Assembly: GCF_038022665.1 (NCBI RefSeq)
Contig: NZ_CP150629.1
Location: 1,966,480-2,030,479, forward strand
Reading direction: 5' to 3'
Source of the DNA: Methanolobus sp. WCC4
Lineage (GTDB): Archaea > Halobacteriota > Methanosarcinia > Methanosarcinales > Methanosarcinaceae
Length of the DNA stretch: 64,000 bases
The notes beneath the pieces were generated by a model. It worked only from the letters and a program-made list of their open reading frames with translations. It was not told the origin of the DNA and ran no database searches. Position numbers and translations under genes: made by a program. This document shows positions 1 through 7,639 of the stretch, one piece after another (the stretch's first letter is position 1; each line of letters opens with the position of its first letter).

Positions 1-249
1 CACGAGTCACTTCAGATGCTTGTTGAAGGCAGGATTCGTGTTGAAGAGGAAGATAGCGGACAGGATACAGAGGTTCCTGCAACCGCAAGGGAACTTGCAC
101 AGCAGGCTCTGGAACACTATGACAGGGCTCAGGAGTACCTGGCAGAAGGCGACTGGGCAGGATACGGCGAGGAGATCGGCAGGATGGAAAATGTACTTGA
201 ACAACTGGCTCAGGTGCTTGAAGAAGCAGATATAAGTGTATCCGGCTGA
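1..249 (+). CDS. UPF0182-like membrane protein, C-terminal end (partial)
   Basis: An open frame runs in from the left edge and stops at 249. The visible 82 residues are acidic and helical, with the pattern A-L-E-H-Y-x-R-A-Q-x-x-L-x-x-G-D-W-x-x-Y-G-E-E near residues 35-58. Such a soluble helical tail closes the large UPF0182 (COG1615) membrane proteins of archaea and bacteria. An internal ATG at 16 could open a 77-aa protein, but the frame is open to the edge, so I take this as the end of a larger gene. The function of the family is unknown. The assignment rests on remembered family features only. Confidence 0.55.
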   Translation, partial: HESLQMLVEGRIRVEEEDSGQDTEVPATARELAQQALEHYDRAQEYLAEGDWAGYGEEIGRMENVLEQLAQVLEEADISVSG

Positions 250-383
250 GAGCAGGACATCTTATCTTTTAGAGAGCAGGGGTATATCGATGGTATGTGA
301 CTATTTGTCTGGTCATTTACCATCTTTTTTTTGTTTTTATAGTGATTTGGACTCTATGGAAATCCTAATTATCAACGATTTTT

Positions 384-515
384 GAATCATAGCCGCAAAT
401 AAACACAGATGACGTAGATATTGATTATTTGCATCTGCGTAACCTGCTGAACGAAAGTTCAGCAGGCATCCAGCTCCGAAGGAGGTGGATGTATCCGTGT
501 TTATCTATGGTTCAT
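384..515. repeat. Palindromic structured repeat element in a gene-free stretch
   Basis: The stretch 250-603 has no gene. Its outer arms are inverted copies: ATCATAG...ATAAACAC near 387-406 and GTGTTTATCTATGGTTCAT near 497-514. Between them lie two strong hairpins: 443-466 is a perfect 10-bp stem (CCTGCTGAAC/GTTCAGCAGG) closed by a GAAA loop, and 467-491 is CATCCA/TGGATG plus CTCC/GGAG around a GAA loop. An additional imperfect pairing joins the 410-420 and 431-441 segments. The motif AAATAAACACAGATG resembles a dispersed palindromic repeat that I recall from Methanosarcinales and other genomes; other copies were not confirmed here. It could be a MITE-like repeat or a structured RNA. Confidence 0.55.
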
Positions 516-569
516 ATTATCCAGGGAGTCCTACAAGGCCGTAATTTACCCAAACCGACAGGTTTTTAT

Positions 570-584
570 TTAGGTAAAGCCTAA
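570..584. promoter_or_regulatory. Probable MarR operator upstream of the marR-type gene
   Basis: TTAGG-TAAAG-CCTAA is an inverted repeat ending 19 bases before the ATG of the MarR-type gene. An almost identical palindrome occurs in front of lon. Its place at the promoter and start suggests autorepression. Confidence 0.6.
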
Positions 585-603
585 CTAACTATCTGGCCAG
601 AAC

Positions 604-1023
604 ATGACGGAGAACAAAGAGCATTTATTAGTGGTTTTTGAAAATTTGCTGAGTATCAGAAACCAGTGCTCTTCTGAGATCCTCTGTGAATGCGGATCAC
701 CGGACCTGACCATGAAGCAGGTCAGATATCTGCAGGTCATTGACGAGCATGGGGAGATAACATTCAGCAAGCTTGCTGAGGTAACAAGGAACTCCAAACC
801 AACTATCTCGGAAATGATCAGCAAGTTCATCCGTATGGAATATGTTTACAAGAAAAGATCTCCTGACGATGGCAGAGCATACTATATCTGCCTGACCGAG
901 AAAGGACAGAACATCTGTCGCAGTGAACAGATCGCTTTATTGAAGCTTACTGAGAGAATGTCTCATTCACTGAACGAAGCAGAGATGTCCACTCTTATCA
1001 GGATACTGGGAAAGGTGAGATGA
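604..1023 (+). CDS. MarR-family transcriptional regulator
   Basis: A 139-aa winged-helix protein of normal MarR length. Residues about 35-100 hold the DNA-binding core: T-M-K-Q-V-R-Y-L, then F-S-K-L-A-E-V-T-x-x-S-K-P-T-I-S as the recognition region, and the wing K-R-S-P-D-D-G-R-A-Y-Y-I-C-L-T near residues 86-100 with the D-x-R typical of MarR wings. N- and C-terminal helices would form the dimer interface. The same operator-like palindrome lies before this gene and again between it and lon, so the protein probably represses itself and the protease. No ligand can be read from the sequence. The ATG at 604 has no strong Shine-Dalgarno and may be read from a short leader. Confidence 0.85.
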   Translation: MTENKEHLLVVFENLLSIRNQCSSEILCECGSPDLTMKQVRYLQVIDEHGEITFSKLAEVTRNSKPTISEMISKFIRMEYVYKKRSPDDGRAYYICLTEKGQNICRSEQIALLKLTERMSHSLNEAEMSTLIRILGKVR

Positions 1024-1041
1024 TTTTTTTATATCTCTATA

Positions 1042-1058
1042 GTTAGGTAAAACCTAAC
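1042..1058. promoter_or_regulatory. Probable MarR operator upstream of lon
   Basis: GTTAGGTAAAACCTAAC is a perfect palindrome with 7-bp arms and a short A/T centre. It lies 40 bases before the lon ATG and matches the site at 570-584 almost base for base. It is most simply read as a second operator for the upstream MarR-type protein. Confidence 0.6.
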
Positions 1059-1098
1059 TAACGAATTAACAGACCAACGACCATAGAACAAGAGAACA

Positions 1099-3486
1099 AT
1101 GTACCCACAAGCAACCGAAAACAAGACAGAAAGCATTGTGATAAGACTTTCTGAAATGGTAGTATACCCGGAAAGCAGGACAAAGTTCCTCGCTGACAAA
1201 GATACTGGACAGATACTTCTTTCAATGATGGAAAATGAGGAAACTGCATATGCAGTGGGACTCACAATGAAAAGTGGAGCATCCCTTTCTGAGATATCAG
1301 AAGAGTCACTGTACAGGACCGGAAACCTTCTGGAGATAAGATCGATCATGCCTGCAGATAAAGGTTTTCTCGTTTCTGCAAGATCAGTACAAAGGGTGAA
1401 AGCTGTTTCATTGTACCAGAAGGACAAAATGTTCTTCACTACATATGAAGAAGTTCCTGACATAAATGATATTGACGAGAAACTTCAGGAAGAGATCGTA
1501 AAGGATATCAAAAGGACGATCCACGAGATAAGTGAACGTTTCAAGAGCTCGGAAGCCTTTACCAAACCAATTGACAGTATGACGTCAGTTGACCAGATCA
1601 TGGGTTATGTAATGCCTTTCATCTCAATAGAACTGGCCGACAAACAGGACCTTCTGGAGACTACATCTGTCCGTGAACGTTACCTTACATTCCTGTATGT
1701 TCTGACAAACCATAAGGAGAACATCAATATCCAGATGGAGGTAGCTAAGAAGGTTGCTGAGAAGGTCAACAGGTCACACAGGGAAGCAATGCTGCGTGAA
1801 CAACTGAAGGTGATTCAGGAAGAGCTTCACGAATTCGATGGTCCGGCTTCAGGTGAGGACAACTATCGTGAAAGGATAGAAAGCTCCGGCATGCCTGACG
1901 ATGTTAAGAAGAAGGCACTTTCTGAACTGAAGAAACTTGAGACCGGTGGTCACAATAATCCTGAAAACCATGTTATCAGGAACTATCTCGATCTCCTGCT
2001 CGATCTTCCCTGGGAAGTCACTGAAAAGAAGAGCATTGATATCGAGCAGGCCCGTGAAGTGCTTGAAAGCAATCACAACGGACTTGAAAAGGTCAAAGAG
2101 AGGATCATACAGCATCTTGCGGTAATGAAACTCAAGCATGAGAAGCAGGGCTCGATACTGCTCTTCACAGGACCACCAGGAACCGGGAAGACAAGTCTTG
2201 GCAGAAGCATTGCAGATGCACTTGGCAGGGAATACGTACGTGTGAGCCTTGGTGGCGTCAGGGATGAGGCCGAGATCAGAGGACATAGAAGGACCTATAT
2301 AGGTGCCATGCCCGGTAGGATTGTACAGGGTATCAGGAAAGCTGGAACGAAGAATCCTGTGTTCATCCTTGATGAGATCGACAAGCTTTCATCATCCTAT
2401 TCAGGGGATCCTGCAAGCGCTCTTCTTGAAGTGCTTGATCCGGAGCAGAACAATACGTTCTCCGATCACTATCTGGAAGTCCCTTATGACCTGTCCGAGG
2501 TACTGTTCATAGCAACAGCCAACTCACTGGCAAGCATCCCGGGACCACTGCGTGACAGGCTTGAGATCATTGAGATATCAGGTTACACCAAGAATGAGAA
2601 GCTTGCAATTGCAAAGGACCATCTGCTGCCTCTCATACTTGAGGAACACGGTCTTGATGAGGATAAGCTCAGGATCGATGACGATGCCCTGAAACTGATG
2701 ATCGACAGGTACACCCGTGAAGCAGGAGTCCGCGGACTGAAGAAACAGCTTGCAAGGGCTGCAAGGTTTGTGTCAGAAAGAATCGTTTCAGGGAATGTAG
2801 AACTCCCTTACACGATAAAGGAGGATATGCTGAAAGAGGTTCTTGGAAAGGAACTTGTCCGCCAGGATGACGCCAGGAAGGAACATGTGCCCGGTGTTGT
2901 CACAGGACTTGCATGGACACCTGTAGGTGGTGATATCCTTTTCATAGAAGGGACATTCATGCCTGGAAAGGGAAAACTCACACTTACGGGCCAGCTTGGG
3001 GATGTGATGAAGGAATCTGCACAGATCTCCCTCAGTCTTGCCAGATCAAGGCTTGCAGGATCAGCAGATACTTTTGATTTCGCTGAGAGCGACATCCATA
3101 TCCATGTACCTTCAGGTGCAACACCTAAGGACGGACCATCGGCAGGTGTGACCCTCTTCACTGCGGTCACGTCACTCATCACAGGAAGGACTGTGGACCC
3201 GAAACTTGCCATGACAGGTGAGATCACCCTTAGTGGTGCTGTACTGCCTGTAGGTGGTATCAAGGAAAAGGTCCTTGCAGCCCACAGGGCAGGCATAAAG
3301 AAGGTGATCCTTCCAAAGGAGAATGAGAGGGACCTTGAGGATGTTCCTGAGGACGTCAGGAAGGAGCTCAGGTTCATACCTGTTGAGACCATCGAAGAGG
3401 TCCTTAAGGAAGCACTGGATATCGACCTGCACAGGCCTGTTGTATCATATACAGGACACAATATGGCATCCGCAGGGAGTGTATAA
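1099..3486 (+). CDS. lon: ATP-dependent Lon protease, bacterial LonA type
   Basis: A 795-aa protein with all three LonA parts: an N-terminal LON substrate-binding domain (about 10-200) and coiled region, an AAA+ module with Walker A G-P-P-G-T-G-K-T at 358-365 and Walker B I-L-D-E-I-D-K, and a serine protease domain. The catalytic serine is S681 in P-K-D-G-P-S-A-G and the lysine is K722 in G-G-I-K-E-K. It has no transmembrane insert, so it is the soluble bacterial-type LonA rather than the membrane LonB usual in archaea. It degrades misfolded and regulatory proteins in the cytoplasm. The palindrome in front of it points to control by the neighbouring MarR-type regulator. Horizontal acquisition from bacteria is likely but inferred. 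Confidence 0.97.
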   Translation: MYPQATENKTESIVIRLSEMVVYPESRTKFLADKDTGQILLSMMENEETAYAVGLTMKSGASLSEISEESLYRTGNLLEIRSIMPADKGFLVSARSVQRVKAVSLYQKDKMFFTTYEEVPDINDIDEKLQEEIVKDIKRTIHEISERFKSSEAFTKPIDSMTSVDQIMGYVMPFISIELADKQDLLETTSVRERYLTFLYVLTNHKENINIQMEVAKKVAEKVNRSHREAMLREQLKVIQEELHEFDGPASGEDNYRERIESSGMPDDVKKKALSELKKLETGGHNNPENHVIRNYLDLLLDLPWEVTEKKSIDIEQAREVLESNHNGLEKVKERIIQHLAVMKLKHEKQGSILLFTGPPGTGKTSLGRSIADALGREYVRVSLGGVRDEAEIRGHRRTYIGAMPGRIVQGIRKAGTKNPVFILDEIDKLSSSYSGDPASALLEVLDPEQNNTFSDHYLEVPYDLSEVLFIATANSLASIPGPLRDRLEIIEISGYTKNEKLAIAKDHLLPLILEEHGLDEDKLRIDDDALKLMIDRYTREAGVRGLKKQLARAARFVSERIVSGNVELPYTIKEDMLKEVLGKELVRQDDARKEHVPGVVTGLAWTPVGGDILFIEGTFMPGKGKLTLTGQLGDVMKESAQISLSLARSRLAGSADTFDFAESDIHIHVPSGATPKDGPSAGVTLFTAVTSLITGRTVDPKLAMTGEITLSGAVLPVGGIKEKVLAAHRAGIKKVILPKENERDLEDVPEDVRKELRFIPVETIEEVLKEALDIDLHRPVVSYTGHNMASAGSV

Positions 3487-3501
3487 GAGTATTGAATAAG
3501 G

Positions 3502-3560
3502 AAGCCGGACAACGTGGACAGGTTCAATTGTTCGCACGGTCCGGCTTTGCTTTTTTCTTT
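3502..3560 (+). terminator. Hairpin plus T-run terminator after lon
   Basis: AAGCCGGAC (3502-3510) pairs perfectly with GTCCGGCTT (3539-3547). An inner CGTG/CACG pairing extends the stem, and TGCTTTTTTCTTT follows. This has the form of a bacterial intrinsic terminator, at the convergent junction between lon and the CDF gene. Confidence 0.75.
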
Positions 3561-3603
3561 GCTTTATATCTACCATCTTTACAGACCCTTTCTTTCAGTT
3601 CCT

Positions 3604-4506
3604 TCATGTGCCATTAGGCATCTCGAAGATACATTCTTCCTCAGAACAGTGTCCTTCACTTTCCAGTTCCAGGGTCGAATGTCCAATTCCATGCTTCTTT
3701 AATCTGGTCTTTACAGCTTTTTTGATCTCATCCGGTCTTTGCAGGTATTCATCCTCAACAACGATGTGGGATGTCAGGATATCAGTTTCTCCTTCAAGTG
3801 ACCATACATGGAGATCATGCATCATCTTAACACCTTCAACTCCAAGAACCGATGCTTTGATCCCATCAATGTCTATATGCTCGGGAACTCCCTGTAACAG
3901 TAGGTTAAAGGTTTCTTTTGAATTTCTGGTTACACCCCACAGCACAAAGAGGGTGAACCCTATTGTCATAATGGGATCGACCACTGGTTTATCCCAGAAC
4001 CTGATTATGACAGATCCTATGAGCAGGATCACCCAGCCTGAGATATCTTCCAGGAGATGCCATGAGAGGACCTTCTCGTTCTGACTCAGACCAGTTCTTA
4101 GCCTGAGGTATCCTATTCCGTTAATTGTCACTCCGAGAAGTGCCACCAATATCATTCCTTCAGCATTCACAGGTTCGGGGTTCAGCAGTCTGGGAATAGC
4201 CTGCGACAGAATGAACAGGGAACCAGCTATAAGTACGATAGCAGCAAAGAACGCAGCAAAAAGCGATAACCTGCGGTATCCGAATGTCATCCTGTCTGTT
4301 GGAGGTTCCTTTGCCTTTCTTTCAGCAAACCATGCAAGTATCAGGACACAACTGTCACCAAAGTCATGTAAGGCATCTGCAAGAAGTGCCAGACTATTTG
4401 TCAGTATGCCTCCGATGATCTCTATTATTGTGAAAAGGACGTTCAAAGATGCAGCTAAGCCTATGTTCTTTTGCCTGTCCCCCATAATTAATTCATGAGT
4501 TTGCAT
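3604..4506 (-). CDS. Cation diffusion facilitator (CDF) metal exporter
   Basis: A 300-aa membrane protein with six hydrophobic segments in the first ~205 residues and a cytosolic ferredoxin-like domain at the C-terminus. The metal site in TM2 is visible as D44-x2-H47-x3-D51, and TM5 carries H-L-L-E-D, giving the H/D pair of zinc-type CDF carriers. It is closest to the ZitB/CzcD group that exports Zn2+ (or Co/Cd) for protons. The tail ends in a short His/Cys/Glu-rich stretch (G-H-C-S-E-E-E-C) that could bind metal. It is divergent from the VTT protein gene and convergent with lon. The exact metal is not determined. Confidence 0.93.
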   Translation of the reverse strand: MQTHELIMGDRQKNIGLAASLNVLFTIIEIIGGILTNSLALLADALHDFGDSCVLILAWFAERKAKEPPTDRMTFGYRRLSLFAAFFAAIVLIAGSLFILSQAIPRLLNPEPVNAEGMILVALLGVTINGIGYLRLRTGLSQNEKVLSWHLLEDISGWVILLIGSVIIRFWDKPVVDPIMTIGFTLFVLWGVTRNSKETFNLLLQGVPEHIDIDGIKASVLGVEGVKMMHDLHVWSLEGETDILTSHIVVEDEYLQRPDEIKKAVKTRLKKHGIGHSTLELESEGHCSEEECIFEMPNGT

Positions 4507-4556
4507 TGCTGTTAAATCTTCTGTTCTTTAGGAGGAAAGGACTTTATCAGATCGGT

Positions 4557-5192
4557 ATGAAACAAAAGGCTGATCCAATGGAACTCAATGACAGGAAAGG
4601 GACACATAAAGAAAACGATGCTTTTTGTCCTGTATACAGCAGCAATGAAAGTACAAAGATCATCTGGGTGATTCTCCTTTTCATCATCTCATGGTCCGTA
4701 CTTCTTTATTTCTACCCTCCAGAAGTGATAGTTGAGATGCTGGGCGTTCACAATGTCTATCTTCTTATTTTCCTGCTGGCTGCCATAGGTGGTGTTTCTA
4801 CGTTCACCTCGACCACTTTCTACACGACACTTGTCACAATAGCTCTGGGTGGTGTCAATGTATTGTGGGTTGCACTCTTTGCAAGTGTTGGTCTGACATT
4901 GGGGGATATGCTGTTCTATTATCTTGGAACTAAAAGCAAAGGATGTGTCAGAGGAAGATACGGACGTTATGTTGGCAAATTGATAGTGCAGTTCGACAGG
5001 TTCGGTGACAATATAGTGATGATGCTCATATTCCTTTACTCACTGACACCTCTACCAAGTGATATACTTGCCATTGCTCTTGCGATAGTCGAATTCCCCT
5101 TCAGGAAAATGGTCGCACCGCTGCTGATCGGTAATTTTGCTCTAATAATCGTACTAATAGAGCTTTCAAGATTAGGATACAGCCTGATATGA
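4557..5192 (+). CDS. VTT (DedA/SNARE-associated) family membrane protein
   Basis: About 211 aa from the ATG at 4557. A TTG at 4506 would add 17 residues but overlaps the start of the divergent CDF gene; GGAGGAAAGG at 4531-4540 favours the later start, and an ATG at 4578 is also possible. After a polar N-terminus come hydrophobic segments; the central region G-G-V-S-T-F-T-S followed by G-D-M-L-F-Y-Y-L-G and a conserved R-x-G-R-Y fits the re-entrant VTT fold of DedA/TMEM41-like proteins, which act as lipid scramblases or transporters. Specific substrate unknown. A short A-rich convergent junction separates it from the ferritin-like gene. Confidence 0.75.
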   Translation: MKQKADPMELNDRKGTHKENDAFCPVYSSNESTKIIWVILLFIISWSVLLYFYPPEVIVEMLGVHNVYLLIFLLAAIGGVSTFTSTTFYTTLVTIALGGVNVLWVALFASVGLTLGDMLFYYLGTKSKGCVRGRYGRYVGKLIVQFDRFGDNIVMMLIFLYSLTPLPSDILAIALAIVEFPFRKMVAPLLIGNFALIIVLIELSRLGYSLI

Positions 5193-5221
5193 ATCTATAA
5201 AAAAATAAAAGAGAAAAAGCC

Positions 5222-5506
5222 TTAATCCTCAAGGCTTGCTATGTCTTCCGTTTCGGCAAAAAGGTATTCTTTAAGCTCTTTGGAGAAAGCATCATCATTC
5301 TGTCTGATCCATTCCAGAAGCATGGCAGCATGTTCTTTTTCCTCGTTTGCATTATGGATGAGTATCTTTTTGAGATTCTCATCGGTGCAGGCATCTGCCC
5401 TCTGGTTATACCAGTCAACAGCTTCCAGTTCCTCTCTTAAGGAGTCGATGGCCCTTTTCATGTTCAAAGTCTTTTCTGATGTTTGACTTCTTTCTTCATG
5501 CATCAT
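5222..5506 (-). CDS. Encapsulated-ferritin-like (EncFtn) protein
   Basis: A 94-aa two-helix protein. E-E-L-E-A-V-D-W-Y-N-Q-R (25-36) and E-E-K-E-H-A-A-M (55-62) match the two ferroxidase helices of EncFtn, which form a decameric iron-oxidising ring inside encapsulin shells. The metal ligands of the family correspond to E26, E56 and H59 and are all present. No encapsulin gene lies nearby in this window, and the C-terminus (E-D-I-A-S-L-E-D) has no clear encapsulation peptide. It may therefore load a shell encoded elsewhere or work as a free ferroxidase. An iron-storage or oxidative-stress role is inferred from the family. Confidence 0.85.
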   Translation of the reverse strand: MMHEERSQTSEKTLNMKRAIDSLREELEAVDWYNQRADACTDENLKKILIHNANEEKEHAAMLLEWIRQNDDAFSKELKEYLFAETEDIASLED

Positions 5507-5652
5507 TTTTTTAACACCTTTCTGTTGTTTTTAAAAATATAATATTTCAGGGGATATGATATCTCTTTAAATTGAATTCCGTTTAGGAATGAGAACAACT
5601 GAGATATATGCTTTTTCTTTTATGTCGACCGGAATACCAGCTTTAAGGGTCA

Positions 5653-6267
5653 TTATTTCTCATAATAGGGTTTTAACCGTGGGATTATCCTGCGAACATG
5701 TTTCTGGTATTCCCTGTATTCATCGCCGAACTGAGCCAGAAGCCTGCTTTCCCAATGAAGAGAACCCATGACAAGATAGATCGTTGTCAGGATGTATATG
5801 ATCAGCAGGTTCGTTGTCATGAAAGGGGTCAGACACATGAAGACCAGTCCGGAAAACAGGAATGGGTCTCTTATCCAGCGATAGATACCATGGATATCCA
5901 GATGGCCTGCCTCTGGTGTATTTGGTGCAGATAGCTGTCCCTTTAACTTGAATCGATGAGGAGCATCCCTCAATGCCCTCGGACCAATAATGGCAACTAT
6001 TATCTGGCCGCCTACCATGAACCAGCGCCATGGTGATGGAACGATATAGATGAAAGGACCCGGGTTCTTATAGAGCAGGTATACCAGTGGGATAAGAGTT
6101 AGAACAGCTATGATGTTGTAGACAGGCATATACAGGTCGTCAGCTCTTGAACCCAGAGAACGCCTGATGAATCGTTTGACAGGAAGACTTGCCAGCACAC
6201 TGTGAATAACTGCAAACCCTAACAGACAAAAAATGAGCACTATTATAGATACGACCAATGACTCCAA
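5653..6267 (-). CDS. Isoprenylcysteine carboxyl methyltransferase-like membrane protein
   Basis: 204 aa with about five hydrophobic segments. The C-terminal part G-I-Y-R-W-I-R-D-P-F-L-F-S-G near residues 125-140 and the terminal motif W-E-S-R-L-L-x-Q-F-G-D-E-Y-x-x-Y-x-x-x-V near 170-190 are the hallmark of the ICMT/NnrU/phospholipid methyltransferase superfamily. In that fold the R-x-P and E-x2-L...Y-x2-Y residues bind S-adenosylmethionine at the membrane face. The substrate is unknown; a small membrane-bound methyltransferase is the safe reading. It stands alone, divergent from the PhnB-like gene. Confidence 0.8.
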   Translation of the reverse strand: MESLVVSIIVLIFCLLGFAVIHSVLASLPVKRFIRRSLGSRADDLYMPVYNIIAVLTLIPLVYLLYKNPGPFIYIVPSPWRWFMVGGQIIVAIIGPRALRDAPHRFKLKGQLSAPNTPEAGHLDIHGIYRWIRDPFLFSGLVFMCLTPFMTTNLLIIYILTTIYLVMGSLHWESRLLAQFGDEYREYQKHVRRIIPRLKPYYEK

Positions 6268-6414
6268 CCTCCTATATAATATTAGGAGGATGTTGTATTT
6301 AGGGTTTGTGAGAATGGAGAAATTGCTTTTCGAGATGTAGAAGAATTGTCGGGAACTTATTTAACAAAAAAGGTCTCAATTATTGATACTAGTACTCAAA
6401 GTGGGAGTGAAGTA

Positions 6415-6843
6415 ATGGCAATAGAAGCATACATAAATTTTAACGGGAACTGTCGTGAAGCTGTCGAATTCTATGCTGATGTCTTTGGAACGGAGAAACC
6501 TGAGTTCATGCTATACAGGGATATGCCGGAAGATGACGACTCCTTCCCTGTTACAGAGGAAAATGCAGACCTGATATTGCATACCTCTCTGGAAATAGAG
6601 GGAAGCGAAGTGATGTTCTCTGATATCCCTCCGGGGATGCCTTTAACCATTGGGAACAATATCAGCCTTGTGATAATGGGCAATGATATGGAAAAGCTGA
6701 CTACGATGTATAACAGGATCCTTGAGGATGGCGGCACGGTGGGCATGGAGCTTCAGGAAACGTTCTGGGCCAGACTGTACGGCTATGTGATAGACAAGTT
6801 CGGGGTTGGCTGGCAGTTCAACTATGATGAAGAAACTGAATGA
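6415..6843 (+). CDS. PhnB-like VOC (glyoxalase-fold) protein
   Basis: 142 aa from the ATG at 6415, preceded by GGGAGTGA; a longer frame from 6346 exists but the family begins at M-A-I-E-A-Y-I-N-F-N-G. The sequence has the PhnB pattern: N-x-x-C-R-E-A-V-E-F-Y at residues 10-20, then M-F-S-D-I-P-P-G, then W-A-R-L-Y-G-Y-V-x-D-x-F-G-V-x-W near the end. These are paired beta-alpha-beta modules of the vicinal oxygen chelate fold. The true substrate of archaeal PhnB-like proteins is unknown, and a phosphonate role should not be assumed. No operon partner is seen. Confidence 0.88.
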   Translation: MAIEAYINFNGNCREAVEFYADVFGTEKPEFMLYRDMPEDDDSFPVTEENADLILHTSLEIEGSEVMFSDIPPGMPLTIGNNISLVIMGNDMEKLTTMYNRILEDGGTVGMELQETFWARLYGYVIDKFGVGWQFNYDEETE

Positions 6844-6894
6844 TACATTTTCACATGAATGTTTGAAAAACAGGAATAGACTTGAGATCCAAGC

Positions 6895-7497
6895 CTATGA
6901 GAACATGTCTTCTAGATAACTTGCAAGTACCTGCTGTACGTTGGTATCCCTGGCTGGGGTCTTGCCACATTCCATGTATTCCATGATATATCCAGGGAAC
7001 ACATAGACCCAGCCACCACCCAGACTGTCCATGATAGCACGAAGCTTACTTCCACCTACAGCAAGTGCGAATCTAAGCTGGGACAGGCTGGTCATGCTAT
7101 CCGGTACTATCATGACGATAGAACCTGATACGAAATTGTATATCAGGGATTCCTTTATTGCAGGGTCATACTCAAGGCTAAATTTCTTATTCTCTTTTGT
7201 ATTATCCTTAATGTAATCGAGACATTCATTATAGCGGTCACAGTTCCTGGTAAAAGGTGATATGAACTGTAAATTCGTTTTATCATCACTGTATGAAAGG
7301 GACCCTGAGTTCTCATCAACTGTTGCCTGAATATCTGTATCTGTGATACCGAAATCATTCGTTTCTTCCAGAATGCTGGTAACAGGAATTGAGAAGGTCA
7401 TAGGTTCGTCACTGACCTTTGAAGCAGGATTATAGTCAGTATACTGGGTGATCATTGCTTCAATAAGTGCATTCTTTAGTGGCATGGGTAACTTCAT
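6895..7497 (-). CDS. Hypothetical protein, 200 aa
   Basis: I do not recognise this protein. The start at 7497 is well supported by AAGGAGCC eight to nine bases upstream. It is a soluble, acidic protein without signal peptide or membrane segment. It has several aromatic and glycine-rich stretches (A-V-G-G-S-K-L-R-A-I and G-G-G-W-V-Y-V-F-P-G) near residues 145-170, and scattered cysteines with no metal-binding spacing. It lies between the PhnB-like gene and the MDR reductase. Gene status is supported by the ribosome binding site and normal codon use. Confidence 0.7.
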   Translation of the reverse strand: MKLPMPLKNALIEAMITQYTDYNPASKVSDEPMTFSIPVTSILEETNDFGITDTDIQATVDENSGSLSYSDDKTNLQFISPFTRNCDRYNECLDYIKDNTKENKKFSLEYDPAIKESLIYNFVSGSIVMIVPDSMTSLSQLRFALAVGGSKLRAIMDSLGGGWVYVFPGYIMEYMECGKTPARDTNVQQVLASYLEDMFS

Positions 7498-7639
7498 TGT
7501 GGAGGCTCCTTGATAAGGATAGATGATTTTGCTTGTAGACAGAAGTCATATACCGAGGTTCTAGTATTTATTTTTTTCTAAAAATACCCAATTATTGTCT
7601 CTACTTAAAATCACATATCCCGGTTCATATCAAAAAACA

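Noticed and set aside
3604-5192. Metal-response island from CDF plus VTT plus EncFtn
   Set aside because: The three genes lie on alternating strands with separate promoters, so a common island is not supported by layout.
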